Below, one piece after another: positions 1 to 12,152 of a stretch of DNA of 64,000 nt. The DNA comes from Coix lacryma-jobi var. lacryma-jobi. Its lineage: Eukaryota > Streptophyta > Magnoliopsida > Poales > Poaceae. The stretch is taken from NCBI GenBank assembly GCA_009763385.1, contig CM019822.1, positions 11,626,127 to 11,690,126 on the forward strand, given 5' to 3'. Position 1 is the first letter of the stretch, and each line of letters begins with the position of its first letter. The translations under genes and the position numbers were made by a program. Below the pieces are notes generated by a model. That model had not been told where the DNA came from, ran no database searches, and worked only from the letters and a program-made list of their open reading frames with translations.

Positions 1-1491
1 GTTTAATGCTCACCGTGCAAGATCACGACTAACCACTTTGCAGGTGGGCTTGCTTCTACTTCTAGAAGAGCCCTGTAACAATAAATTATCGATAAACATA
101 GACCGGTAGGATCTCTAGGGCATTTGGGAGTACTCCGTATATGAACAAACAAAATATCCTGGACCAAGCCGAGACGGTGACCCTCGCTGGCTTCGAGGCC
201 AGCCAGCCAGCCGCCCCCCGTGACTAATCATTCTCGCCGCGGGATAACGGACAACACCAGCGAGAGGGTAGGGGGAGACGAGAAAAGAAAAGGGCCAAAT
301 GCTGCGCTGCCGAAGAGCAAAACGATAGGGGAGGAACACAATGATAGGGAGCGGTACGGGCGCGCAACTTTGCGTACAGGTCAAAAGCGCCTCTGCCTGC
401 TCTTTTTCACCCCTTCTACCCTCGGAACGAGACACGGAAAAGCGGAAAAAAATAAACCCATCTCCTGTCAGCTCCCTCCTCCGCAGTCCGAACACGCAAA
501 CACACAACAGTAACAAACCCCCCCACAATGCCAAGGAGAAGAAAAAGAAAGCGCTCCTCGAGTGCCCACTACTGTGCCACGCCATCGCGCGCAGTACTAC
601 AAGCCATGGGAACCCACGACTGGAAACTGTGGAAAGCACTCCTATTTCTTCACGCATAATCCATCGCCAGCCACGTTCCCAACGCCCAGAGCCCAGAGCG
701 CGCGAGCGTCACGGGGAAAACGGACCGGACCGAGGCGGCAGAAGCAGAAACCGGACGTGACGAAATCAAATCCACCGCGTCCCACCCCCCGGTTTCCTCG
801 CAAAGTCGCGCGAAAATCTGGAGAAACCGTTCCGCGGCAGCGCGGTGTGGGGCGTTGGGGGTGGGCTTTGGCTCGGCTGGCTGGCTGGCAGGCGGCGGGG
901 GCGGCGGGGGTGGGCAAGCCCCACCGCACCGCGCAAGCGAGAGAGGACAGAGGAGGGAGAGGCAGCGGCCACCAGCCAGGCAGGCCCGCGCAGGCAGGAG
1001 AGATTCGCACGGCTCGCTCACGCACACACGCAAAACAACGCCCGCATAAATGCGGTTTTGGAGCCGTGCGGGGCGTGCGTGAACTGTCCTCTCCTCCTCC
1101 TCTCCTCCTCCGGCTCCCGCCGCAGCGGCTGCGGGCAGGAGCGAGACGACGACGAGGACGACGCGCACACAAAAAAACAACCGCTCCCCAGTCCCCCGCC
1201 CCGCCCCCCTGCCACAGCCCTCTGCACCGCCCGAGCGCTCGCTTTTTTGACCGCGTCCGCCTCCCCTCTACGGCCTCACACACACTTCCTCCCTTTGATC
1301 CAGTGCGGCAGTGCCACTACAACTACAATACTCTACTGCTGCGTGCTAGCGGTGGTAGCGCTCGCACCACACCACTCGCGCACGACGCCACCGCTGCTGC
1401 CGCTCCTCCTCGCGCTCGCATTGCGACCTAGCGCGAGGGAGGGGAAGGGGGTGGTGCGCGTGCTCCGTGATCTGGGAAGCGCCGCCGCGAG
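1..1491 (+). promoter_or_regulatory. Upstream and 5' leader region of the NAT gene
   Basis: No gene is recognised here. GC content climbs sharply from about base 800, and the stretch 1080-1440 is rich in CT and CCG runs typical of grass 5' leaders. A CATAAATG sequence at 1045-1052 is a weak TATA-like candidate, which would put transcription start near 1080, about 410 nt before the NAT start codon. The many overlapping open frames on both strands are what GC-rich DNA gives by chance; none has recognisable protein content. Confidence 0.4.
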
Positions 1492-4400
1492 ATGGCCGGG
1501 TGGAGGCGGAGGCGGCGGCGGCGGCGCGCCGGGCCGAAGCACGACGACCTCACGCGCACCCCGTCAAGGACCAGCTCCCGGGGGTCTCCTACTGCATCAC
1601 CAGCCCTCCTCCGTGGCGTGAGTCTCCCATCCCATCGCTTCCTCCTCGCCTCCGGGCGTTCTGCCATCGCTCTCGTCTCGGCTCGTGGCAAGTTTTTTTT
1701 TCCCGTTCCGAAGTTTGCATCCGCTGGCTCACGTCGTTATTAGGGAACAACAACAAACTCCGTGGCGCGGCCCATAATTTCGAAGGGGTTTGTTCTGGTC
1801 CCGGCCGGAAGGAAGTTGGCCGCGATAGCGATGCGCTGCTGCTGCTACCAACGTCGCAGTTCCGCGCGTCCGTCGTTGTCAAGGGTCTGTGGCGACGGTG
1901 CGTTGTGTGTGTTGTGTGTGTGTGTTGTTGGTGGTGGCCCATCACACCTTGAACCCCCGCTTGGGTCGGAGATTGGGTTTTACGGGGGATTTGCGAGATC
2001 TGCCTGAGCTTTCCTGGTCTCAGTCAGTCCCATATGATTCTAAAAAGGTGGTTCGCCTTTCTGTTCCGCATGTCGCTTCTCTAGTTGTTTAATCAGATGC
2101 TCGTGATTCTGCTAAAAGCTTTGACTCGTGTTGTTGCAAGTGGCTTATATCCACCAAATGAACTCTCAAAGGAATCAACGAAAGGAGGTTGTGTTGCTCT
2201 TGATGCTCAAGTTGCACACAGCTCCCGAATGTGTGATCCCGGTTCTCTGTCGCCTTAACTGGTTGCAATGGTATATTCCTAGGATTGTGACTTCTCGGTT
2301 TGTGTGTGTGGATGGAATATTCAGGAAATCTGCTGCTGCTTTAGAGTTTTGTCGACTAATTTTGGTGTCAAATCAACTCTAGCGTTGACTCTTCCCTGTT
2401 TCAAAGCACATGCTCTCTGCATATTTGGTTAGTATAACGTGGCTAATCCATGTTATTTCGTGTGTTATCTGTAGTACACTATTATTGGATTGCTAGACTT
2501 TGTGTCAGTGCTACTACTAGCTAGCTCCAAATCTGGCTTCGAGTTGCATTCATTCTCTGTATTTTTGAGTTGAACTTTTCTACTGTGTCATACGAAGTAC
2601 TCCCTCCGTTCCAGAACAAGGTCGTCCGGAAAGCGTGTCTGTGGTGTGGTGGAACACGGATTTCTAGTGACACTTAGTGACACTTATTTTGGGTTCCAGA
2701 ATAAGGGTCGTCCGGAAAGCGTGTCTGTGGGGGAAACACGGATTTCTAGTGACACTTATTTTGAAACGGAGGAGTATATGGATGTAACGCTCTATTTGGC
2801 TGTCACATCGAAATCCCACTATCGCCTTTTTCTTGCATTTAATGTTTCACAGCACATCACTACAATGTTTAGTTCATTAAATTGCATATGACCTGCATGG
2901 GATTTTGCACCTACTAGTTGAGTTTGATCCATGGATGGAGGGGGTGAACGACATCATGTTTAGGGGGAAATGATCCATTTGTTGCGCATTCAATTAAACG
3001 CACTTGCGAAGTAGTTATGGTCTTAAAGCTGAAAAATATCCCAATCTTGGATCATCTACATTTGAAAATAGGATTGGTAAACTGATTTTATGGCTTAAAA
3101 CTTGATTTTGTGTGCTTGTCTTGGATTAGCTTCAACCCTTTTCCAATATAGTTGACCATGGTACACACATGATGTTGTCTACTATAAAAATACTTCGCTC
3201 GCATGCTTGTGGTATTTGCAGTTCAAAAGTTGATATTATACTATTAGTGAGGAATTTTTTGCTCTAACTTGGTTCTATGGGGTTGTCTGCAATGCAGCTG
3301 AAGCCGTTCTTCTTGGGTTCCAACATTATCTGGTCATGCTGGGTACCACTGTGATCATACCAACTGCACTAGTCCCACAAATGGGAGGAAACAATGTGAG
3401 GTTTCAAATTTTACTATTCATGTTGCGTTGATTACTTGGTTCTAAGCTATCAATCTAATTCCCACTGTTCTTTGTGGTAGGAGGACAAAGCAGTGGTTAT
3501 ACAGACATTGCTGTTTGTTGCAGGTATCAACACCCTCCTGCAGAGTTTCTTTGGTACCAGGTTGCCTGCAGTGATTGGGGGGTCATACACCTTTGTTCTG
3601 CCTACCATCTCAATCATCCTTGCTGGACGCTATGCTAATGAACCTAATCCACACACTGTATGTTGAAAGTACTGCAATCTACCATTTTTCTGATCTTACT
3701 TGTGTACACCTGGACCTGATGGTTTACTTTTCTGAAGAAATTTCTCCGCATCATGCGTGGGACACAAGGTGCATTGATTGTGGCATCAGCCTTACAGATC
3801 ATAGTTGGCTTCAGTGGCCTTTGGCGTAATGTTGCCAGGTAGGAAGATGAACAGATTAGTTACTGTATTTCTAATTTCAGTATCTGCTCCAGAGGTACTC
3901 AAGCAAGAAAGGATCTTGCTGAAGAGACACATTACTCAATCTCACTTGAGGTTGTATGCTTGTATGTACTCATTTTGTTCCAGGTACCTGAGTCCACTTT
4001 CAGCTGCTCCTTTGGTGGCACTAGTTGGATTTGGACTGTATGAGCTAGGATTTCCCTCGGTAAGCTTTAATAATTGTGTTTCTATTCACTATTTATTCAA
4101 GGATATTTGCTTATGCTTGAACTCTATATACCCAGGTTGCTAAATGCGTTGAGATTGGTCTGCCTGAACTCATCCTTCTGGTGATCTTTGCAATGGTATA
4201 ATTGGATTTCTATACATTTCTTTGCTGCGCCCAATTTGCTATCTAACACTTTTCATGTCATCCAACTACCATTTTCCTTTCTGTTCCATTTTTGCAGTAC
4301 CTGCCACATACGGTACACATGCTGAAGTCTATATTCGACCGATTTGCTGTCCTGTTCACTATCCCCATAGTGTGGCTCTATGCATATCTTCTCACCGTTG

Positions 4401-7400
4401 GAGGAGCATACAGGAATGCACCACCAAAGACTCAATTTCATTGCCGTACTGACCGTTCTGGATTAATTGGTGGTGCACCCTGGTACTGTTTACACTTCTG
4501 AAGATATAACTGTTCATTTGTCACCATCCTTGCTATCAAAATGTATCATTAGTTCCCAACTTTTCCACAAATGAAATGTCAGGATAAGAGTGCCATATCC
4601 CTTTCAATGGGGTGCTCCAACTTTTGATGCGGGTGAAGCTTTTGCTATGATGGCAGCATCGTTTGTTGCTCTTGTGGAGGTTTGACTCACTGATCTTAGC
4701 AAAAAAAATATTCCAGCACATTATTGCAATAATGTGTGGGTTTGCATGGTGATATAATAATGATCTCACTAACTGGCTAGCCTTACATTTGTAGTCAACT
4801 GGGGCCTTCATTGCTGTCTCTAGGTATGCTAGTGCCACACCAATCCCACCCTCTGTTCTTAGCCGTGGTATTGGCTGGCAGGTACATGTTATTTTTCATC
4901 TTCCACATGTTCAGGTTTTACAGGATAATTGTACATGTTAGTTCACTTAGAGCATGTAATTGTTTTTGCTTTAGGGCATTGGTATTCTTCTGGATGGGCT
5001 ATTGGGACTGGAAATGGGTCTTCTGTATCAGTGTAAGCACCAGACAGTACATTTTTAAGGACCGTGTCTCATTTCTGTTTTAATACAACTATTCTCTTTA
5101 AGGAACAGTTCTAATTCAGCTTGATACTACAATTGTTTCCTTAACTGCAGTGAAAATGCTGGTTTTGCTAGCTTTGACACGTGTTGGTAGCCGAAGGGTA
5201 GTGCAGATATCAGCTGGTTTCATGATATTCTTTTCTATTCTGGGTAAGTACTTGTCATGGGACTAGTATTGATTCTTTACCCGATCTTTGAGATAATAGA
5301 TTTAAGCCTAACATGTATGATGGAACTTCGAAATTGGCCTGGTTTTGTTTGTCCCGTAAGCCTGCCATAGTAGTAGTTAATTGCATAGGGCTCTTCCCTC
5401 TCCTTAATGAGGTTGTCAATATTGTTGGTGGTCATACAGTGTACTGTACAGATAGAATGATTGTGTTCCTTTGGAAGTTTGAAGCGAAACTCGGACTCCT
5501 CATGCGATCTAGAACCAGGTCTGTCTAGGAGATATCTGGCGCCAGACTTCTTAGATGCCTTTTATACTATATATCTATTACTACAGGGCCTGTGCGCAAT
5601 GGGTCCAAGTGGGCTGGCTCCTGATAGATCATCATTTCTAATTCTTAAATTAGAAACTGTGTTTGTTAACAGTCTTTTTTTTTTTGCTAGACTCAGTTAC
5701 AGACGCAGACACTCACATACACAAGCGCAAGCTCACTCCTATGAACACAAGCACACACACCCTGCCCCTATGAGCACCTCCAAATAATAACCTGAATATG
5801 GAATACCAATGATATAATTGTGAATCTGATTCTCTGTACTATAATGGGCATCCATATTAGTAAATGTAAGAAACAAGTGTTAATACTAATTTATTCAATA
5901 TTTTCCAAAAGGAAAAAGTCTACATCACCCCCTGAGGTTTGGAGAGGTGTCTAACTAACCCCCTCAAGTATAAAACCAGGTATCGAACACATTAAAGTTT
6001 GCAAAACCGGTCAATTAACCCCCTAGAGTGGTTTTGCTAGGCGGTTTTGATTACGTGGCAGTGGTTTTGCTTGCTGGCGTGCTGATGGAGGTGGACTATG
6101 ATGCTGATGTGGATGACTGACGAGTGGGTCTTGCTTGTAAGTGACAGTTCTCACCGACAAGTGGTCCCCACCTGTCATTCCCTACCTCCAGCTCCTCCTG
6201 CAGCAGCCTGGCCACGGCACGGACCAAGCGTCATCGTCGCCTCGATCCAGACCAGGCACGGCCATGGAGGCCGAACGTGGAACACAGCAGGATCCTATGT
6301 CGGGTTCGGTGAAGCAGGTAGTGTCGTACATCATTGCGGCCTCGTTGCCCTCCTCCTCGGCCATTCCCTCACCTGAGCCGCGGCCACAACATGCTGCAGC
6401 TGCGCATGGAGAACCGCAGTCATCGACTGGTCTACGAGTGCCTTAGCATCCGGTCCATCTCGTTCTAGTGGCTGATCCCATATGCGGCGTGCTTATCAGA
6501 TAGGAAACACGAGGACCGGGACAGCATGTGCTCCAAGGACCAAGGCATCACCAAAAGGCCAAGAAGAGCTCCACGGCACAATCTAATTACCTCCTGAGCC
6601 TGCTGCAGTTCCATGGGCGCCGCCATCTCGCTGCTCTCCGGAGAATTAGCGGCAACCCCGCGATCGTCCGTGACGGCGGTAGCGACAGTGGAGGAAGTCT
6701 CGACCTCCCCCGGCGTCGCGCACCTTGCAGGGCGAAGCATGGGGCGCAGATGGCGCGTGTGGCATCCTAGACTAGACTACATCTCGCGCATGTACCGGAT
6801 AGGGTGCAGTACGAGGATCGACCTCGCGCCGCCTCTTCCACGTCTTCGATTGCCTCTGTAGCAGAGCGAAGGACACACCCATGGTCCATGGTGGGCACGC
6901 AGCCCAGACAGCAGCAGCACCGCCCGTGCGCACGCGCCAGGGCTGCCATGGCTAGTAGCGGCTGTGCTACCTTGACCCCCTTCCGCACTGCCTCCCCACC
7001 AGTCCACCACCATGGTCTCCATCAGTGTGATCGCCTAGCCACGTTTGGCCTCCGACGCCGCTCGCTAGAGCTCTCCAGGAGGTGAAGCGCTAGCTCGGCT
7101 GCTCCTCGCCACACGGGAGCAACACTGCTGAGGCAACAACTAGGTTCGGGGAGATCATTGCTGCTATGGTGGTCGTGGTGACGGGGCTAGGCTGTGACGA
7201 GAGGAGCTGTAGGTAGGGGATGACAGGTGGGGACCACCCGTCAGTGGGAGAAAGACCTATCACTTACAAGCGGGGCCCACTCATCAATCATCCACATCAG
7301 CATCGGAGTCCACCTCAGCGCGCCAGCAAACAAAACCACTGCCACGCAAGCAAAACCGCCCTAGCAAAACCACCTCAGGGGGTTAATTGACCGGTTTTGC

Positions 7401-8367
7401 AAACTTTAATGTGTTCGATACCCGGTTTTATACTTGGGGGTTAAGTAGACACCTCTCCAAACCTCAGGGGGTGATGTAGACTTTTTCCTTTTTCAAAAGG
7501 AGAATTTAATTGAACTGTTTTGAGAATGTGTTGTGCAGTTCTGTTAATTCTCTCTTCTGTTGCGGTTCACTACAATGATGTTGCTCATTGCTACTTTACC
7601 TAAAACTGGCATTTATGGAAATTGCCTAGCATCTGCATTGCAATTTTGCATGCTCTGATCATCTCAGAACGTGAATACTTACGTCTTCTGTGATAATCGG
7701 TCATTTTGACTCAAAATTTTTGACTACCCAGGGAAATTTGGAGCTGTGTTCGCCTCAATTCCTGCACCCATCTTTGCAGCTCTGTATTGTGTCTTCTTTG
7801 CTTATGCGGGTGAGTGAAGACCTTCAACCTACTTATGTTTGTTCTATCAGTTCAAATTATGATTTATGCATCAGATATGTGTAACTGTAATGAACTTTGT
7901 TGGTGATCTGTCAATAGGTTCTGCTGGGCTTGGCTTCCTTCAGTTCTGCAACCTCAACAGCTTTAGGACTAAGTTCATCCTTGGGTTCTCAGTTTTCATG
8001 GGCCTTTCAGTTCCTCAATACTTCAATGAATACACATCTGTTGCTGGTTATGGACCTGTTCACACACATTCAAGATGGGTATGTAACAGCTGACTTTCAG
8101 AAATCTTACGGTAATAAATTGTTAATCATTTGTCTTGTTTAATCGTACAGTTCAACGACATAGTAAATGTGATATTCTCGTCCAAGGCATTTGTTGCTGG
8201 CTTCGTTGCATATCTGCTGGACAACACTATTCACAGACATGAAAGTTCTGTCAGGAAAGACCGAGGCTACCATTGGTGGGACAAATTCGGTCATACAGGA
8301 CTGATACAAGAAGTGAGGAGTTCTATTCCCTGCCATTCAACCTGAACAAGTTCTTCCATCGGTCTAA
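1492..8367 (+). CDS. Nucleobase-ascorbate transporter (NAT/NCS2 family), 14 exons, with frame-breaking indels
   Basis: Exons by splice sites and family similarity: 1492-1617, 3298-3395, 3481-3657, 3738-3838, 3984-4059, 4136-4195, 4298-4482, 4583-4679, 4795-4881, 4975-5032, 5151-5243, 7732-7809, 7918-8078 and 8151-8367; all introns are GT-AG. The spliced length (about 537 codons) and 14-exon structure fit plant NAT6/NAT7-type proteins, polytopic membrane proteins of the purine/pyrimidine/ascorbate permease family. Visible family landmarks are SYCITSPPPWPEAVLLGFQH at the exon 1/2 join (with the TM1 QH pair) and ALTRVGSRR in exon 11. Substrate cannot be assigned; plant members need not carry ascorbate. 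The ATG at 1492 matches the family start (MAG, Gly run, KHDDLT) but exon 1 needs indels to reach the VKDQLPG frame. Exon 10 lacks a T, exon 11 has an extra T, and exon 14 lacks two Cs near 8290 and 8356. The expected stop TAA is 8365-8367. The frame breaks are probably consensus errors, but a recent pseudogene is possible. Confidence 0.85.
2600..2774. mobile_element. Stowaway-type MITE with an internal duplication
   Basis: The element starts CTCCCTCCGTTCC and ends GAAACGGAGGAG, imperfect inverted repeats of the Tc1/mariner-derived Stowaway type, and is flanked by TA on both sides (2598-2599 and 2775-2776). It lies in intron 1 of the NAT gene. Inside, a block running from GTCGTCCGGAAAGC to TAGTGACACTTA is present twice in direct orientation, so about half of the element is a tandem copy of the other half. 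Confidence 0.75.
5675..5778 (-). mobile_element. SINE-like fragment (Au-type 3' half), reverse orientation
   Basis: A T-run at about 5675-5685 is followed by sequence that on the minus strand reads as the CATAGGGG and GTGTGTG-rich 3' half of the Au-like SINEs common in grasses, ending in an A tail. The tRNA-derived head with A and B boxes is not visible, so this is 5'-truncated. It sits in NAT intron 11, just left of the Mutator-like insertion. The family assignment is from memory of the consensus and was not searched. Confidence 0.5.
5911..7488. mobile_element. Mutator-like (MULE-type) DNA transposon, non-autonomous, with long TIRs
   Basis: The left end GGAAAAAGTCTACATCACCC is repeated inverted at the right end, and the inverted similarity continues inward for about 288 bp (5911-6197 and 7201-7488). 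Flanks TTTTCCAAAA (5901-5910) and TTTTTCAAAA (7489-7498) form a 10-bp target duplication with one mismatch. TIRs of hundreds of bases with a 9-10 bp duplication fit Mutator-like elements. The interior (6198-7200) is GC-rich and holds no recognisable transposase, so the element is non-autonomous. It inserted in NAT intron 11 and accounts for most of that intron's 2.5 kb. Confidence 0.7.
6198..7200. other. GC-rich interior of the MULE; possible captured gene sequence
   Basis: This 1-kb interior is much richer in GC than the surrounding NAT intron. Open frames exist on both strands (for example 6465-6740 minus and 6613-6861 plus) but none has residues I recognise, and none spans the interior. 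Captured host sequence (a Pack-MULE) is a reasonable suspicion from composition and structure alone; the donor gene is unknown. Confidence 0.35.
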
Positions 8368-8730
8368 GCTTGCTATGGTTAATGTGAGATGCTCTTGTCA
8401 CTCTGAACTGTCTATCTGCTGTTCTCGGCGGTGGCACTGTTGATCTGAATTTTCTTGGTATATGAAAAAAAAATTATGCTTCGAAAGGATGAAAGATCCC
8501 AGGGCACAAACAAAGGCTTCAGTGGCATGCTGCAACTGTCTTCTCTATGTTAAGATGCTGTTGTATATTTATAGTTTGGTGCCAAGTAGGAAATTTTGGT
8601 TACCGTTTGTCGTATGGGAATAGCATGTTTGTTCATACATGTTATTGTAGTCAATTTCGCATTCACAAACGGGTTTAACGGAATGACAATGCCATTGTAG
8701 TACACTGTGCTAATATATTGCAGTAATCCC
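8368..8730 (+). other. NAT 3' untranslated and downstream region
   Basis: AT-rich sequence following the expected NAT stop. Several A/T-rich stretches could serve as a polyadenylation region, but no single signal stands out. Confidence 0.35.
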
Positions 8731-8935
8731 ACCACCGGTATCTTTTGTAATGTTAATTTGGTGCTTGCTTCAGTGTAGCCTCTGACGTGGAGTAAAATTT
8801 TCTCCGGGATCAACATTCTCGGAGCTGTAATTGCGAAGAAGAAAGTAGACGATTTGCCACCGAAACTTTTTATAATGTTAATATTAATTTGGTGTTCGCT
8901 TCAGTGGTCTGTACCTGCGAAGAAAGTAGACGTGT
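8730..8935. repeat. Degenerate tandem duplication, about 130-bp unit
   Basis: The block CCACCGGTATCTTTTGTAAT ... GTGCTTGCTTCAGTG ... GCGAAGAAGAAAGTAGACG recurs as CCACCGAAACTTTTTATAAT ... GTGTTCGCTTCAGTG ... GCGAAGAAAGTAGACG. Small indels separate the copies. It lies in the spacer just past the NAT gene and codes for nothing recognisable. Confidence 0.55.
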
Positions 8936-11468
8936 GTTGCTACCAGTTCTTGTTGATTCTGTGGGGGGGAAACAACTCGAGTCGGATCCAACCCTTCGGA
9001 CGAGGATGTGCCGCGCATGGAGCATGGTATGAAGGTTGGAGAACCAGTAGATCCACGCGGCCTTCTTTGGGTGTGTGTTTAGCATTGTGACATGTGAGTC
9101 TATTCTAGTAGCGTGACCGTGTAATAGCGTGTGTGTTTTTTAGTAGTGTTTGTTTTGTCTCATTTTTCAGTAGTGTTCTGTTTCGATAGTGTTTTCAGCC
9201 ATGAATAAGCGAACAGAGCAGGGCGGATTATGGTGTTCGCGCGCTCGCGTGACCCATTTGCCCGCGCCCGACAGAGGAAAGAAGGGCCCAACCTCGCGTC
9301 TTCACCATGGCCCAACTTGTAGGCACCGGTGTTCCCACTCGCACTCACGCACACAGTCGCGGCGCGAAGATTGGATGTATGTGACGGCTACCAGTGCGCC
9401 GCGCGGCGTATATCCTCTGTGGCTCTTCGCGCAGTCGTGGATGCTGCTGCAGCGGGACGGCGGCGGCGGCATGTGTCTATGAATGCGGGTCCAGTGAGGC
9501 AGTGATAAATCTGCAAACAACCAATATTTCGAGTCTATGTTTGTAATTGTCTCGTTCCTGCTGTGTGTGCGGGTGCGGGTGCAGGTGATGTCGTAAAAGA
9601 TTCCAAATCAGATGGAAATGATTTTTTTTAAAAAAAAACCCTCCAATTTACAGTGGCTAGACAGCCGTTGGATATTTTGATTAAGAAGAAATCTTCTCAC
9701 CCCTACCACACTCTTACACTCAGTAAGATATAAGTCGATTATAGACATGTCTTTTGGAGGTAAGACAAACGAGTGAGTTTTTTTCCTTCTGATCAAATAT
9801 AGCATAAATGAAATAAGGAGTGAGTTTCTTAGGACTTAAATTCTGACCACTTCATAGGGAGGTACTGAGTGCACTAACCACTTGGTTAGCCGATCCTTCC
9901 CATATGAAAATGAATTTATTTTTAATAATTTAATTTTCCAAATTACAACTATTTATTATTATTGTGTTAAGCATAAATTTTGTTTATAAATTCCTATTTT
10001 GTTTATGAAGCACGCTGCGAACATCCTCTAGCTTGGAGAATTTGTTTATAAATTCCCAAATTCCTACCGTTTGTTATTGCACCCGTTACACTACAACTGT
10101 TTACATGTGCCGATGCATAATTGCAACTACCAAATTTTTAAATATAGAATATTAGATTCTCAGCATTCTTCCTGTCGTTAAAGGCCGGCGCTAGCTTGAG
10201 ATTTTGTTCGTCTAAACAATAATATTCCCCCTCGGGCCAGTTGCTGCCGTGAAGGAACTGTTGCAGGTGGACTTGGAGCATTTGCATTTGTGATCCTCTG
10301 ATTCATGGCAGGCAGTTTCTATGTATTTCTCACATGATCGTATGGCTTCGTTTGTTGTGTTATCCTTGGAACTGCTGGGCAGAGATAAATGATACGTATA
10401 TATGTTTATGATTAAAGAATGAATGGCACTTCCCATGTGAAACATGTGGGACCTAGGTGCTGATTCCTGTATAAACGGCATGTTGACATGGCTGGTGGCG
10501 CCAAATCTTTGTGGCATATACTTTCTTCCGATTTGGTGATTCACAATATAATCACAAGTCGTCGTCGTCTCTCGTGTTCATCAGTGCATCATGGTATGGT
10601 GGGCCAAGTTCAGGCGAAATTTTTCTTCCAAAAAAAGTGCTCCGTAATGGCAATTTAATCAGATGCTCAACAACTAGACGATCTTTTTTTTTTTGTAAAA
10701 TGGAAGGCAAGGCTTCAACAACTTCTTCATCGAATTAAGCAGATCTTTCTTTTTTGCGCCTACGCGTCTGAATTATTCTGAACTTCTGAGGAAACATATC
10801 ATCTTTGTTCAAACTCGTAGTCTCGTAGGTGGAACCAAAGAGGAAGCAACGAGCAGAACGGGCTAAACAGTGGGGGCCCTGATTGGCCCATATGGCCCTA
10901 ACCAGGGACCACCATGGGCTGATCATTCGCTTGCGTCCACTGATCGACAGCTAGGGTGATGCTCTCATCTCATGGCCTGTGACTGTGAGACCTGACAAAG
11001 AATGGCTCGGCCTCGGCGGATGCTGCCAGGCGTTACTACTGTACGAGCACGGGTGTGGCACACACACGCATCAGCGAGCGATGGACATCAACTCAAGCAG
11101 GAAAGGCGACAGCAGCGATGATAAGGCAGCCAGGTAGCATCCCATGTTGCAATCTGCACACAAATCCACGCAGCCAGGACGATGCATTGCAATTTGCATA
11201 TGGTCCATGAACGAAATGAAAGCCTCTAAGATGAGTGCGTTCTCAGCCACATTTTGCTGCAGTTTAGCCAGGGGGAACCAGCCTTGCTGCGTACAGTTGA
11301 GCAGGTCATCAGCTTCAGCTGGTACGTGTCTGCGGAGTTCGAATTATTGGGGAAATGATTCGAGTGGGCCTGATTTCGAGATTGGCCCATCGAACGGCGT
11401 TGCATGCATGACCAATAACAGCGTGCAATCGCCCACTTGCACTGTTGCACAGTGCTGAAGCTGAACTG
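8936..11468. other. Intergenic spacer, no gene recognised
   Basis: Mixed GC-rich (about 9180-9500) and AT-rich (9600-10200) DNA. Short open frames on both strands are below 110 codons and resemble no family I know. No terminal repeats were found. Confidence 0.5.
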
Positions 11469-11703
11469 CTCCCTCCGTCCCTAATTGACCGTCGTTGTTG
11501 GTGTGCGTGCCACAAGTTTGACTCAATTTGTAGCAAATGTGTGCAACATTTGTATCTCCAAATAATTTTGTTAAAAAACTAGATTCAAATATCTATCCAA
11601 CGATACTAATTATGTATCATACCATATTAATATTTTTAATATATATTTAGTCAAAGTTGTTTTTTGAGAAGCGCAAACGACAGACATTTAGTGACGGAGG
11701 GAA
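11469..11703. mobile_element. Stowaway-type MITE
   Basis: The left end CTCCCTCCGTCCCTAATTGA and the right end GTGACGGAGGGA form Stowaway inverted repeats around an AT-rich core; TA follows the right end at 11704-11705, while the left flank (TG) is not a clean TA. The core, with TTTGACTCAA near one end and TTAGTCAAA near the other, matches the general look of grass Stowaway elements. Confidence 0.65.
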
Positions 11704-11750
11704 TAGATCATAGCAACGCAGGACTGTTCCTCGTGTGAAGCATCAGAATC

Positions 11751-11808
11751 AGAAATAGTCCAGACCCTCTTTTTTTTTTGTGGAAACGAGAAATAGTCCA
11801 CACCCTCT
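11751..11808. repeat. 20-bp direct repeat flanking a short T-rich insert
   Basis: AGAAATAGTCCAGACCCTCT (11751-11770) recurs at 11789-11808 with one mismatch; between them lie 18 bases beginning with a T run. The form is that of a target duplication around a tiny insert or of filler DNA left by break repair. Confidence 0.6.
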
Positions 11809-11854
11809 CCTTTCATAGTTTCCTGTTTTTCCGATGCAGACGTCAGTGTACTAA

Positions 11855-12152
11855 GAGCATCTCCATTTGTTCGGAAAATTGACTTGAGGAAAGTAAACTT
11901 TTGGCAAGTAAATTTTCATGTATCTCCAATAGTTTGGTAAAATAACATAGAAAAGTATTCCAACTTGATAAAAATAAACATAGAAACGCTGAATAGCTGA
12001 AGCTCTGCTTGTTAAATATAGCAAGTAGATGACCTTCGGTTCCAACTTGGAAAAATTTAGCAAGTCGTATATCAATCTGTTGGAGAATGTTTTTCTTCTT
12101 TTCTCAATAAAACAAGGATAGCAAGTCATTTTCCAAACTATTGGAGATGCTC
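11855..12152. mobile_element. Tourist-like MITE (GAGCATCTCC ends)
   Basis: The left end GAGCATCTCCATTTGTT and the right end AACTATTGGAGATGCTC are inverted repeats, a form frequent in grass MITEs; the flanks CTAA (left) and TAAT (right) are compatible with a TAA target duplication of the PIF/Harbinger type. The core is AT-rich with no coding content. The superfamily call is inferred from the ends only. Confidence 0.6.

Noticed and set aside
562..1691. Several long overlapping open frames on both strands before and across NAT exon 1
   Set aside because: They arise from GC-rich DNA with few stops; contents are R/A/P/G-rich and match no family, and the NAT exon 1 frame explains the conserved part.
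1467..1952. Open frame including SYCITSPPPW that could suggest a start at 1467
   Set aside because: The codon at 1467 is GTG and reading past 1617 runs into the intron; the family-like start is the ATG at 1492.
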